Below are positions 30,281 to 37,561 of a stretch of DNA of 37,561 bases, piece after piece. The notes under the pieces were generated by a model. That model saw only the letters and a program-made list of their open reading frames with translations. It had not been told where the DNA came from and ran no database searches. The stretch comes from an uncultured archaeon (GTDB taxonomy: Archaea > Altiarchaeota > Altiarchaeia > IMC4 > SCGC-AAA252-I15), in assembly GCA_902384455.1 (NCBI GenBank), contig CABMCB010000047.1:1-37561 (forward strand), given 5' to 3'. Both the position numbers and the translations under genes were made by a program. Within the stretch, counting starts at the first letter, position 1. Every line of letters begins with the position of its first letter.

Positions 30281-32458
30281 ATGTTTCACCGCACACTCAC
30301 CATAAGCGCATTACTCCTGCTTACGGCAGCGAGCATGCTGGCGGCAGCCGACAACTCTACGTCGGACTACAATCCTGAATACCTGCATTTCATGTTCCGC
30401 CATGAGACTAAGGAAGTCCTCTCCGGCATGGACGTCGCAGACCTTAAAGGCGACGGCAGAGGAGAAATACTATACGTAGACAGTCAGGAAGGCGCTGTTT
30501 TCGCGTTAGACGGAGCAGGCAAGCAACTGTGGGGCAAAAGCCTCGCAGGATACGTATTCGACGTTAAGGCGGCCGACATAAACGGCGACGGCATGAAGGA
30601 GGTTCTTGTTGGTTCGGGTTCTGACGTGAGCGTTTTCGGTGCTAACGGGGAGAATGGTAAGAAGTATTTGACTGGGATGGGGAATCAGGTTCATGACATT
30701 CAGGTTGCGGACTTGAATTCTGACGGAAAGGTCGACATAATCGCGTCGACGTATACTAAGACGGAGTCTGGGGCTTCTCAGTGTGAGCCGGGCATAGTGT
30801 TCGCATTCGACGGCGCAGACAACGCGGCGTCAAAGCGGCTGTGGTCTTACACGCTTAAGGGGAAGGATTATCCGTTGGCTGTCATCTCAGCGGATTTGGA
30901 GGGCGACGGCAAGACTGAAGTCGTCGTCGGAAGCATGAAGAGGACGTCTGACACCTCCAAGAAGGAGTGCAAGGACGCGCTCGACCAGCCTGCGGCGTTG
31001 GTTGTCATTAACGGCGACGGAACAGTCCGGTGGAACGCCACCACATTAGGCGGAGTGGTGAGCTTGTATGCCGCAGACATAAACGGCGACGGCAAGAAGG
31101 AAATAATGGTCGGATCATACCCATTCCTGACTGTTTACAGCTCAACCGGAGACGTACTGTGGAGCCGCGAAGGAGTCACATACATCTCAGACACAGTCGC
31201 ATACGACCTAAACGGAGACGGAAAAAGTGAAGTGCTCGCCGCAAGCAAAGACGTCAACGTCTACAACGTAGACAGCACTCCCATGTGGTCAGGCAAAACA
31301 GAAAACCGCGTATACACCCTTGCAGTAGCGGACCTGCACGGAAGCGGATACGGCGACGTACTAGCCGGAAGCAACCGCCTATACGTGTTCAGCAGAGACG
31401 GAACACTAATGTGGAAAGGCGACGACATGCGCACAATAGACTTCCTAAACGTATTCGACCTGGACGGAGACGGCCACCCCGAAGTCATAGTGGGCGGAAT
31501 AAAGAACATATCAGTTTACGGCAGCGGAGTTCTGATAGAGCGGGAGTCTGCGGCCGACTTTTATCATAAGGCGGAGCTTTTGTATCAGGATAATAATTTC
31601 ACCGGCGCTTATGAGCAGCTTCTTTTGGCTGAGGAGAAGTATCTGGCGCTTAAGGACCGTGACAGCATAGTCAAGGTCGCGGATTTGAAGAAGCTGGTTC
31701 AAAGCAAGCTCGGTCAGGTGGCGTCGCTTAAGATAGAGGGTGACGAGTTGGTGAGGAAGTCGAAGGAGGCTTATTTGACCGGCGACTTCGTGCAGGCGAT
31801 AAGGTATGCGGCTCAGGCCCGCGAAAAATACGCCACCCCCGACTACCGCGATGACGCTGGCGTTGCCAACAGCACCCGTCTTAGGGCGAGCGCCGAGGAG
31901 GCGCTTAGGCTTAATGCGTCTGAGTCAATGACGATTGCCGAGAATTTTCTTGCCAATAAATCCTATCAGCTTGCTTACGAGTCCGCAAGCGACGCCTACG
32001 ACGCTTACAACTTCCTGAATGAGAAGGAAGGTCTCGCCGTTGCCGACGCGTTGGTGAAGAAGGTTCTTTCTGAGGGCGGCAGGGCTGTTGACACTAGTAT
32101 GCGTGAAGGCAGGAACAGCGAGAATTCTACCGTCGACGCGGCGTCGCTGAGACTCAGGCTTGATGCCATCAAGGCAAGGGCCGAAGCTTTAGACCCCGTC
32201 ACAGTGGCGGTAGTTTTGGCTTTCGCCGTCTTCTTGACGGGGTTCCTCTCTATTGTCGCATTCAACCTAAGGTGGTTCTTAAGCAACAGGAAGAAGAAGC
32301 AGCTGCGCACAAAAGAAACCGCTGCAAGAGTCGCCGCAATAAAGGCCGCTGCCGACGGTAATATTCCGGTGGAGGAAGCGTCTTATCAGCCGGGCATCAG
32401 GCCTTTTTCAGAGCATCATGATGGTGTGCGTCTGCCTACGAAGAGGTTTAGGCGTTAG
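30281..32458 (+). CDS. FG-GAP propeller membrane protein with helical stalk
   Basis: A 725-residue surface protein. A signal peptide (to about residue 23) is followed by eight or so FG-GAP/VCBS-type or PQQ-like repeats (to about 415), each with a calcium-loop motif such as DLKGDGRGE, DINGDGMKE or DLNSDGKVD. The region 425-620 is helical and TPR-like (FYHKAELLYQDNNFTGAYEQL ...), then a single transmembrane helix (about 640-662) and a basic, charged cytoplasmic tail of about 60 residues (NRKKKQLRTK). The layout, an outside propeller connected through a helical stalk and one membrane helix to a tail, resembles an adhesion receptor. The ATG at 30281 follows GGGTG; an adjoining GTG at 30278 is possible. 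Its stop overlaps that of the convergent next gene by 4 bases. Confidence 0.8.
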   Translation: MFHRTLTISALLLLTAASMLAAADNSTSDYNPEYLHFMFRHETKEVLSGMDVADLKGDGRGEILYVDSQEGAVFALDGAGKQLWGKSLAGYVFDVKAADINGDGMKEVLVGSGSDVSVFGANGENGKKYLTGMGNQVHDIQVADLNSDGKVDIIASTYTKTESGASQCEPGIVFAFDGADNAASKRLWSYTLKGKDYPLAVISADLEGDGKTEVVVGSMKRTSDTSKKECKDALDQPAALVVINGDGTVRWNATTLGGVVSLYAADINGDGKKEIMVGSYPFLTVYSSTGDVLWSREGVTYISDTVAYDLNGDGKSEVLAASKDVNVYNVDSTPMWSGKTENRVYTLAVADLHGSGYGDVLAGSNRLYVFSRDGTLMWKGDDMRTIDFLNVFDLDGDGHPEVIVGGIKNISVYGSGVLIERESAADFYHKAELLYQDNNFTGAYEQLLLAEEKYLALKDRDSIVKVADLKKLVQSKLGQVASLKIEGDELVRKSKEAYLTGDFVQAIRYAAQAREKYATPDYRDDAGVANSTRLRASAEEALRLNASESMTIAENFLANKSYQLAYESASDAYDAYNFLNEKEGLAVADALVKKVLSEGGRAVDTSMREGRNSENSTVDAASLRLRLDAIKARAEALDPVTVAVVLAFAVFLTGFLSIVAFNLRWFLSNRKKKQLRTKETAARVAAIKAAADGNIPVEEASYQPGIRPFSEHHDGVRLPTKRFRR

Positions 32459-33687
32459 CGTTGGCCTCTTATTCCTCCTTGTCTTAGGCGTTGCACTTCG
32501 TTTTGCATTGAGCCTGGTATGTCAGGCGCGAGGTGTACTGTGTCTGGTGAGAGGCGTTCGGCTGTGATTTCCAGTTGGGGGTATAAGTCGCGGTTGGCTA
32601 GTAGTCTTTCGTGTATTCCTGCCTGCCATTTTCTTACGAGTGTGCCGTCGTCGAAGTTGAATTGTTGGGGTATGTTTCCGAATGGGAAGGGTATTCTTCC
32701 GCCTGGTGCGCCGGGCACTACGCCCCACTGGGAGTTTCTGCCTATGATTCCTTGGTCTGTCCACCTGCAGATTTTAGTGAGTGCCTGCTCTTCAAGCGCA
32801 AGTGTAAGCCCCAGCACCGTCCCGGCGTACTGGCGCATTTGAGGGTCGCGTATGGAGCGCACTCCTTCCGTGACTGCGTCGTAATCCGGTATGGGACTTA
32901 TCTCGAAGAAGACTATTCCTCCCTGCCGTCCTCCTTCCGGCTGCCTGAAGCCGAAGTTCATGCTGGGGTGCACTACGTTGAAACCTTTCATTCCGACTTC
33001 CATAAGGGCGTCCAAGAAGTCGGGCTCGTATTTCCCGTACATCTCGGACTCATAAGCGAACATCGCGGCATTAAAACGCTCCTGATCCGCCCTAATCCTA
33101 ACCATCCGCTCGTCGCTGGGCCCCAAAGTCCTGCCTTGCACCTGCCTGAGGGCGGCGTCAAGACGCATTCTCACCGGCTGCATCCTCCCGTAGGCTTCAA
33201 CCATAAGGCGCCTGTCTTCAGCTGGCACATTCACGTGCTCCATATAAAACCGGGGAAATGCGGGCAGGCCTTGTTCGTCAAGCGGCGGGTGCTCTTCATC
33301 GAAGAAAACTGGGCCTCCGGCGTTTGGCGCAAGAGGCCTGCTGCCGTTTATTTTCACTACGTGGCCTGTAAGAACTTCCGCGAGCAGATGTAGGCCTTGT
33401 AGTCTCAGCAGTCCTTCTGGGGCTACGAATCCGAAAGTGTCGCGTGCGCATTGCGCGAGATTTAGGGGTCCATTGGGTACTAATACGGTGGAGTACAGTT
33501 GGTTTGTGTGGAATTGTTTGGCTACCTGCGCAGTCGGCTCTTCTTCGCCGGGTCGTTTGGGGAAATGCTGTTGAGGTTCGAATGAGAAAGGAGTTTGCGA
33601 ATAGAATATGTCCGCCTCCTCCGCTGTCACAAGAAGGGAAAACCCCGGTGGCGGGGAGTTTCGGCCTAGAACATTGGGGACTTCCAT
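32455..33687 (-). CDS. Unrecognised paralog 1 of a tandem pair
   Basis: A 410-residue cytoplasmic-looking protein without signal peptide, membrane helix or a domain I can name. It is clearly paralogous to the next gene along its full length. Shared blocks include KQFHTN, FGFVAPEGLLR-QG-HLLA, GSRPL, PAED, KYEP, VHP-x2-NF, FFEIS, YAG-VLGLTL-LEE, NFDDGTL and NRDLYP. Conserved His, Asp, Glu and Asn in these blocks could form an active site, but this is a guess. The ATG is supported by AAGATTTATC 24-33 bases upstream, so the gene has its own promoter. The C-terminus is more basic than in the paralog. Confidence 0.7.
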   Translation of the reverse strand: MEVPNVLGRNSPPPGFSLLVTAEEADIFYSQTPFSFEPQQHFPKRPGEEEPTAQVAKQFHTNQLYSTVLVPNGPLNLAQCARDTFGFVAPEGLLRLQGLHLLAEVLTGHVVKINGSRPLAPNAGGPVFFDEEHPPLDEQGLPAFPRFYMEHVNVPAEDRRLMVEAYGRMQPVRMRLDAALRQVQGRTLGPSDERMVRIRADQERFNAAMFAYESEMYGKYEPDFLDALMEVGMKGFNVVHPSMNFGFRQPEGGRQGGIVFFEISPIPDYDAVTEGVRSIRDPQMRQYAGTVLGLTLALEEQALTKICRWTDQGIIGRNSQWGVVPGAPGGRIPFPFGNIPQQFNFDDGTLVRKWQAGIHERLLANRDLYPQLEITAERLSPDTVHLAPDIPGSMQNEVQRLRQGGIRGQR

Positions 33688-33709
33688 GCTTTATTTTTAC
33701 GTTTGTTGG

Positions 33710-33719
33710 GGATAAATCT
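33710..33719 (-). promoter_or_regulatory. TATA box of paralog 1
   Basis: The minus strand carries AGATTTATCC about 23-32 bases before the ATG at 33687, inside the 79-base gap between the paralogs. Confidence 0.45.
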
Positions 33720-33766
33720 TGCATGGGGATCCTACTCCCGTTTTGGATTCGATGTTATGCGAGGTT

Positions 33767-35017
33767 TTATGACGCGTTTTTTATTTGGGTTATTTCGTCG
33801 GCGATTGTTTTATGGATGTTTGGTGCGAGCCGGATTTTATTGCTAGAGAGCGGTTCGTCGGTTACCTCCATATTCGGGTATAAGTCGCGGTTTTTCTGCA
33901 TTAAGTCGACGATTCCCGCATGCCACCGGCGGGTAAGCGTGCCGTCGTCGAAGTTGAACTTAACAGGCAAACTGCAAAGCGGATACGGTACCCTGCCAGT
34001 TTGCGCTCCATTCACCTGACCCCACATAGAATGCCTGCCTACAACTCCATTATCCACCCACCCTACTATCCTCTTGAGCGCCATCTCCTCAAGGCAAAGA
34101 GTAAGGCCTAAGACGTCGCCTGCGTATTTCCTCATCTCTTCGTCCTGCATTTTGCGGACGCAGTCTGCTATCTTCTGGTAGCTGGGCAGGGAGCTTATCT
34201 CAAAAAACACTACTTTACCTTCCTCGTTTTTAGTGGGCGGCCGCCACCTGAAGTTTAGTCCTGGGTGTACTACTCTGAATCCTTTTTCTCCGACTTCATT
34301 TAGTGCGCTAATTAGTTGCGGTTCGTATTTCCTGAACATTTCGGTTTCGTATTCCCTTCTGAGGCCGTTAATTTTTTCCTGTGTACTAATGATTTCCTTC
34401 ATCAGTGGGTCGTCGGAGTCAATCACTTTGTTGTGTGCTCTTCTGAATAGTCCGTCAAGTCGGGTTCTCTCTTTGTTGGAGTGTGTGTAGTATTTGACGA
34501 GCAAATCCGAGTCTTCGGCGGGGGCCTCAATATATTCGGAGTAGATATGGGGGTAGTATGGTTTTCCTGTTGAATCAAGGGGCGGATTGTTTTTATTGAA
34601 AAATGTTGGGCCGTCTGTGTTTTCCGGTAGGGGTCTGCTCCCTTTGATTTTGACTATGTGGTTTGTTAGTGCGTCGGCGAGCAGGTGTATGCCTTGGCGT
34701 CTTAGTAGTCCTTCTGGGGCTACGAATCCGAAGAGGTCTCGTGAGCACTGCATTAGGTGCATGGGGTGTTGTTTTGTTTGGTGTTTGTCGTGGTTTTGGG
34801 TTTTTAGTGTGATGTTTCCCAGCCGGTATTGTTCGTTGGTGTGGAATTGTTTGATCACTTGTGCTGTTGGAGGTTCGTTTGGGTGGGGTGGATAGAATTG
34901 TTTTTGCTTTACTGTGAACGGCGTTTGCGATAGTATTACGTCGGCTTCTTCTGCGGACACTATGAGAGAAAATACGGGGGGGAGGGACTCTTTGTTGAAC
35001 GTGTGCGGGACGTCCAT
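33767..35017 (-). CDS. Unrecognised paralog 2 of a tandem pair
   Basis: A 416-residue relative of the downstream gene, from a tandem duplication followed by considerable divergence. It carries an insertion rich in Lys, Gln and His (about 68-85: ITLKTQNHDKHQTKQHP) that is missing in paralog 1. The central region (about 170-230) is helical and charged, while the ends keep the shared blocks FGFVAPEGLLR, FFEIS and NRDLYP. Base composition is more A/T-rich than in paralog 1, which suggests an old duplication or separate mutational history. The ATG has AAAATATATTC 23-33 bases upstream. I do not recognise the family. Confidence 0.7.
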   Translation of the reverse strand: MDVPHTFNKESLPPVFSLIVSAEEADVILSQTPFTVKQKQFYPPHPNEPPTAQVIKQFHTNEQYRLGNITLKTQNHDKHQTKQHPMHLMQCSRDLFGFVAPEGLLRRQGIHLLADALTNHIVKIKGSRPLPENTDGPTFFNKNNPPLDSTGKPYYPHIYSEYIEAPAEDSDLLVKYYTHSNKERTRLDGLFRRAHNKVIDSDDPLMKEIISTQEKINGLRREYETEMFRKYEPQLISALNEVGEKGFRVVHPGLNFRWRPPTKNEEGKVVFFEISSLPSYQKIADCVRKMQDEEMRKYAGDVLGLTLCLEEMALKRIVGWVDNGVVGRHSMWGQVNGAQTGRVPYPLCSLPVKFNFDDGTLTRRWHAGIVDLMQKNRDLYPNMEVTDEPLSSNKIRLAPNIHKTIADEITQIKNAS

Positions 35018-35039
35018 CAGTTTAAACTGGGTGGCCTAA

Positions 35040-35050
35040 GAATATATTTT
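35040..35050 (-). promoter_or_regulatory. TATA box of paralog 2
   Basis: Minus-strand AAAATATATTC, 23-33 bases before the ATG at 35017. Confidence 0.5.
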
Positions 35051-35079
35051 CGCGCAGTAAGTCGCAGTTTAGGGGGCGC

Positions 35080-37561
35080 CTATTTTTTGTCTCTTTTTAG
35101 GAGTCGTAGTATGTCTGCTACTCTTCTGAGCACCGTGTCTGCGAAGAACACTATGAGCGCAAGAAGTAGCACGTCTATGACAAGCGGCTTCTTCTCTATG
35201 GTATAGCGGGTGGACGTCTTTAGCGCATGGTCCAGTATGGCATTAAGCATCTGTGTTCTGTCCGCTTCGATGTAGACGCTGCTGTCTGTGGCGTTGGTTA
35301 TGTCGCTGAGGGTGTTGTAGTCTTCTCCGAGAGTGTAATATTCTTTCGGCGGGTTTACTGCTGCTGCGTCCACGTCGGAGTATCTGTCTGCGGTCGTGGA
35401 CATGGCGTAGAATCCTGTTTCGTTCGCAGCAATTTCTGTGCCGTAGGTGTCGACTGACACTCTGTGCACAGGCACGGGGTATGCTGCTGAGGCGTCTGGT
35501 GTGTGAACGAGAAGTTGCGGCTGGGTTGCCGACTCTATTCCCACGCTTAAGCCGTCACCGAAATAAACGTCGGCCGTCTTTATGCGCACGCCCCTGTCTT
35601 TCTCTATGTCGCCCACAACCCAGTTTACTGTCGCAGGAACAACCTGGGTTGAATACAACTGCGGAGACCACATGCTTCCGTCGTCGACTGTGATTGCGGC
35701 TACGCGGCCTAACCCGAAGTTCCATACTGTGAGGGCGGGTTGGCCTCGTACTGTGATTAGTAGTTGGGCTGCGGTTTTTTCGTAGACTTTGTTGTATCCT
35801 ATGGTGGTTGTTTCGTCTCCTTGGTTTGTTGCTAGTATGTCGCTTGTTTGTGCTGTGGGTATGCCTTGGGTTATGAAGTGGAATCTGTCGTTTAGGTGCA
35901 GCGGGGGTCTTTCTTTGTCTTTGTCTTGTTCTTCTTCTCCGAACTCTATTTTAAGGCGTTCTTGGGATTCGGGTCTGAAGTATATTCCGCGTCCGGCTTG
36001 CGCCAGGCTTGCCATCATGTTTTCGTCCGTGTCGAACCCTACTCCTACAGTGTAAACTCGGATGCCTGCGTCTGCCATGGATTTGGCTTGCTGGCGTGCT
36101 GCTGCTGCGTCGCTTGAGCTTACTACGCCGTCTGAAAGAAGCACCACGTACCTTGCTCCTTCAGTGCCTTCGAACATTCCGGCCGCAGACTGTAGCGCCG
36201 GGGTTATTGCTGTTCCTCCGTTGAACCTTAGTCTTAGGATTCGGTCTTCGATGTCGCTTCTTGTGTCGTATAGCTTCGCCATCTGGCCTAAAACGTACGG
36301 TTGGGTGTTGAATGCGAGCACTCCGACGGTGTCGTTGAGGTCGAGGTCGTGTATCATGCGGACGGCTTGCGCTTTTTCCTGTTCTATCTTTGTTGCTTCG
36401 CCTCCTTTGGCGTATTCTGTGGAGAGGCTTATGTCTATGAGGAATACGACGTTGACTTTTTTGCGGCGTTCCATCGGCTTCTCCTCGGATTTCACTGGTA
36501 GGAGAGTTTCTACGTAGCTGTTGTTGTATCCTCCTTGGTCGAAGCTGTTTTTGCCGCCAACAAACAGTAGTCCTCCGCCTTTGGTGACGAAGTCCTTGAG
36601 CGTGTCGACTGTCTGCCTGTCGAATTGGTCGCTTGAAACGTCGTCCAAGACTACTGCTTGGAAAGTGGAGACTGACGGCGGGAGGTGACCTACAGTAGTC
36701 ATGTTGGTGATTTGGTCCAGTATCTGCGTCAAAGGCGACGTCCGGTTAGTCACCACGAGAACGCGAGGCGGAGACACGACCTCCACTGTCTTAAGCATCC
36801 TGTTGTTTACGTCAATAGCGTCCTTTGTCGACGGAGTTATGCGCGCCTCAATCTCCTCAACGCCCTCCCCCTTAAACTGGAGAGTCAAAGTGTGGAGCAT
36901 GCTGGCGTCCTCCTGCCTAACGAACTTCTTGTAGTCCCTGCGGCCGTTCACGTACACTTCAAGGTTGTATTCCGCGGGGCCGTTGCCTATCTTGTTGACT
37001 GCGACGCCGAGGTCGTAGGATGATTTTACGGGAATCTTGGAGGCGCCAAGTAGAGCCGAAACGTAGACGTCGCTTAGTTCGTCGGAGGGCATGATGGCGA
37101 ATATCGTGTGGTTGGCTTCGCTCATCGCCTTGGCGACTTGGACTGGGGGTCGGCCTGCTGTTTGGCGGCCGTCTGATACTAGTATGTACATTGAGGGTGC
37201 GTTTGCGCGGACCATCTCTTGGTATAGTGCGTCTCCTATGCGTGTTTCGTTTCCGCTGCTGAATGTTTGTAGGGCTATGTTTGTGGATGAGCCGCTGATG
37301 TTTCCTGCCATTCCCCTTAGGTCCATTAGAATCAGTTCTCCTAGTTCTCTTGTGTGGGGGTAGAGTGCCATGCTTGATGAGTCGTCCACGAGCACTGTGA
37401 CTGGGGGCAGTTCGGAAAGCATCTGTTTGCTTTCTGCAAGGTATGGTTGCGCTATGGCTATTGCGAGCAGAAGTATGAGGAAGTATCTCACCAGGAGGTA
37501 TCTCAGTTTCTTTCCTGTGAGTCCGCCCCGCATGACGTATAATGTGAGAAGCAGGGCCGCC
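35080..37561 (-). CDS. BatA/vWA-domain membrane protein, 5' end outside window
   Basis: A large membrane protein cut by the right edge. The frame stays open beyond the ATG at 37533, and the upstream codons (AALLLTLYV) continue a hydrophobic helix, so the true start lies outside. The N-terminus resembles the BatA domain: a helix, a basic loop (GLTGKKLRYLLVRY), then a second helix. A first vWA-like domain carries VLVDDSSSM (about 37375-37405). A GATase-like region (KGGGLLFVGG, near 36560) follows, then a second vWA domain with IDISLSTE (near 36435) and a later LLSDGVVSS. A final transmembrane helix and basic tail (RLLKRDKK) lie near 35085-35180. Bacterial relatives occur with MoxR ATPases; no such gene is visible here. 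The function may be envelope-related, but this is inference. Confidence 0.8.
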   Translation of the reverse strand, partial: AALLLTLYVMRGGLTGKKLRYLLVRYFLILLLAIAIAQPYLAESKQMLSELPPVTVLVDDSSSMALYPHTRELGELILMDLRGMAGNISGSSTNIALQTFSSGNETRIGDALYQEMVRANAPSMYILVSDGRQTAGRPPVQVAKAMSEANHTIFAIMPSDELSDVYVSALLGASKIPVKSSYDLGVAVNKIGNGPAEYNLEVYVNGRRDYKKFVRQEDASMLHTLTLQFKGEGVEEIEARITPSTKDAIDVNNRMLKTVEVVSPPRVLVVTNRTSPLTQILDQITNMTTVGHLPPSVSTFQAVVLDDVSSDQFDRQTVDTLKDFVTKGGGLLFVGGKNSFDQGGYNNSYVETLLPVKSEEKPMERRKKVNVVFLIDISLSTEYAKGGEATKIEQEKAQAVRMIHDLDLNDTVGVLAFNTQPYVLGQMAKLYDTRSDIEDRILRLRFNGGTAITPALQSAAGMFEGTEGARYVVLLSDGVVSSSDAAAARQQAKSMADAGIRVYTVGVGFDTDENMMASLAQAGRGIYFRPESQERLKIEFGEEEQDKDKERPPLHLNDRFHFITQGIPTAQTSDILATNQGDETTTIGYNKVYEKTAAQLLITVRGQPALTVWNFGLGRVAAITVDDGSMWSPQLYSTQVVPATVNWVVGDIEKDRGVRIKTADVYFGDGLSVGIESATQPQLLVHTPDASAAYPVPVHRVSVDTYGTEIAANETGFYAMSTTADRYSDVDAAAVNPPKEYYTLGEDYNTLSDITNATDSSVYIEADRTQMLNAILDHALKTSTRYTIEKKPLVIDVLLLALIVFFADTVLRRVADILRLLKRDKK

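Noticed and set aside
1..37561. CRISPR arrays, insertion sequences, prophage or att sites
   Set aside because: No regularly spaced identical repeats, transposase, integrase or flanking inverted repeats were seen.

Overview
The window looks like chromosomal DNA of an archaeon, most likely a small-genome DPANN-type lineage, although the phylum cannot be fixed from sequence alone. Most gene starts have a TATA-like box about 23-34 bases upstream, as expected for leaderless archaeal transcripts. Several families are typically archaeal: an MJ1316/UPF0248 protein, DUF763, a single-domain beta-CASP nuclease, an archaeal-type dUTPase and a stand-alone asparagine-synthase ATP-PPase domain. No tRNA, rRNA, CRISPR array, transposase or phage gene was recognised.

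Region 39-12592 is dominated by exported proteins: a GH19-like lysozyme/chitinase with Cys-rich repeats, a membrane-anchored HExxH metallopeptidase, a lipoprotein with a papain-like Cys/His pair, a Cys-rich FG-GAP propeller protein, and a protein of about 1065 residues with CARDB, PKD, C39-like peptidase, hydrophobic and repeat modules. The last two overlap and form an operon. A small double zinc-ribbon protein lies among them.

Region 12699-15516 holds argG and argH, the last two steps of arginine synthesis. It is followed by a two-gene operon encoding a kinase-fold-like protein and a small two-helix membrane protein, then a DUF4139 surface protein, a 605-residue orphan, a small basic protein, an AIM24-like protein, a small Cys/His protein, a ModF-like ABC ATPase, a Yip1-family membrane protein and DUF763.

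Region 24479-30242 has an EGF-like secreted protein, a SemiSWEET transporter, the MJ1316-domain protein and, divergent from it, a probable structured non-coding RNA. An asparagine-synthase-like enzyme and a beta-CASP nuclease follow, fired in opposite directions from what looks like a single shared TATA box. Then come a Thr-rich membrane-anchored protein and the dUTPase. Region 30281-37561 encodes an FG-GAP membrane receptor-like protein, two tandem paralogs of an unrecognised family, and a BatA/vWA membrane protein that runs off the right edge.

The main points for follow-up are the exported-hydrolase cluster and its C39-like multidomain protein, the candidate RNA at 26204-26394, the unrecognised paralog pair, and a mosaic in which base and codon style switches between A/C-rich and G/T-rich blocks inside single genes.
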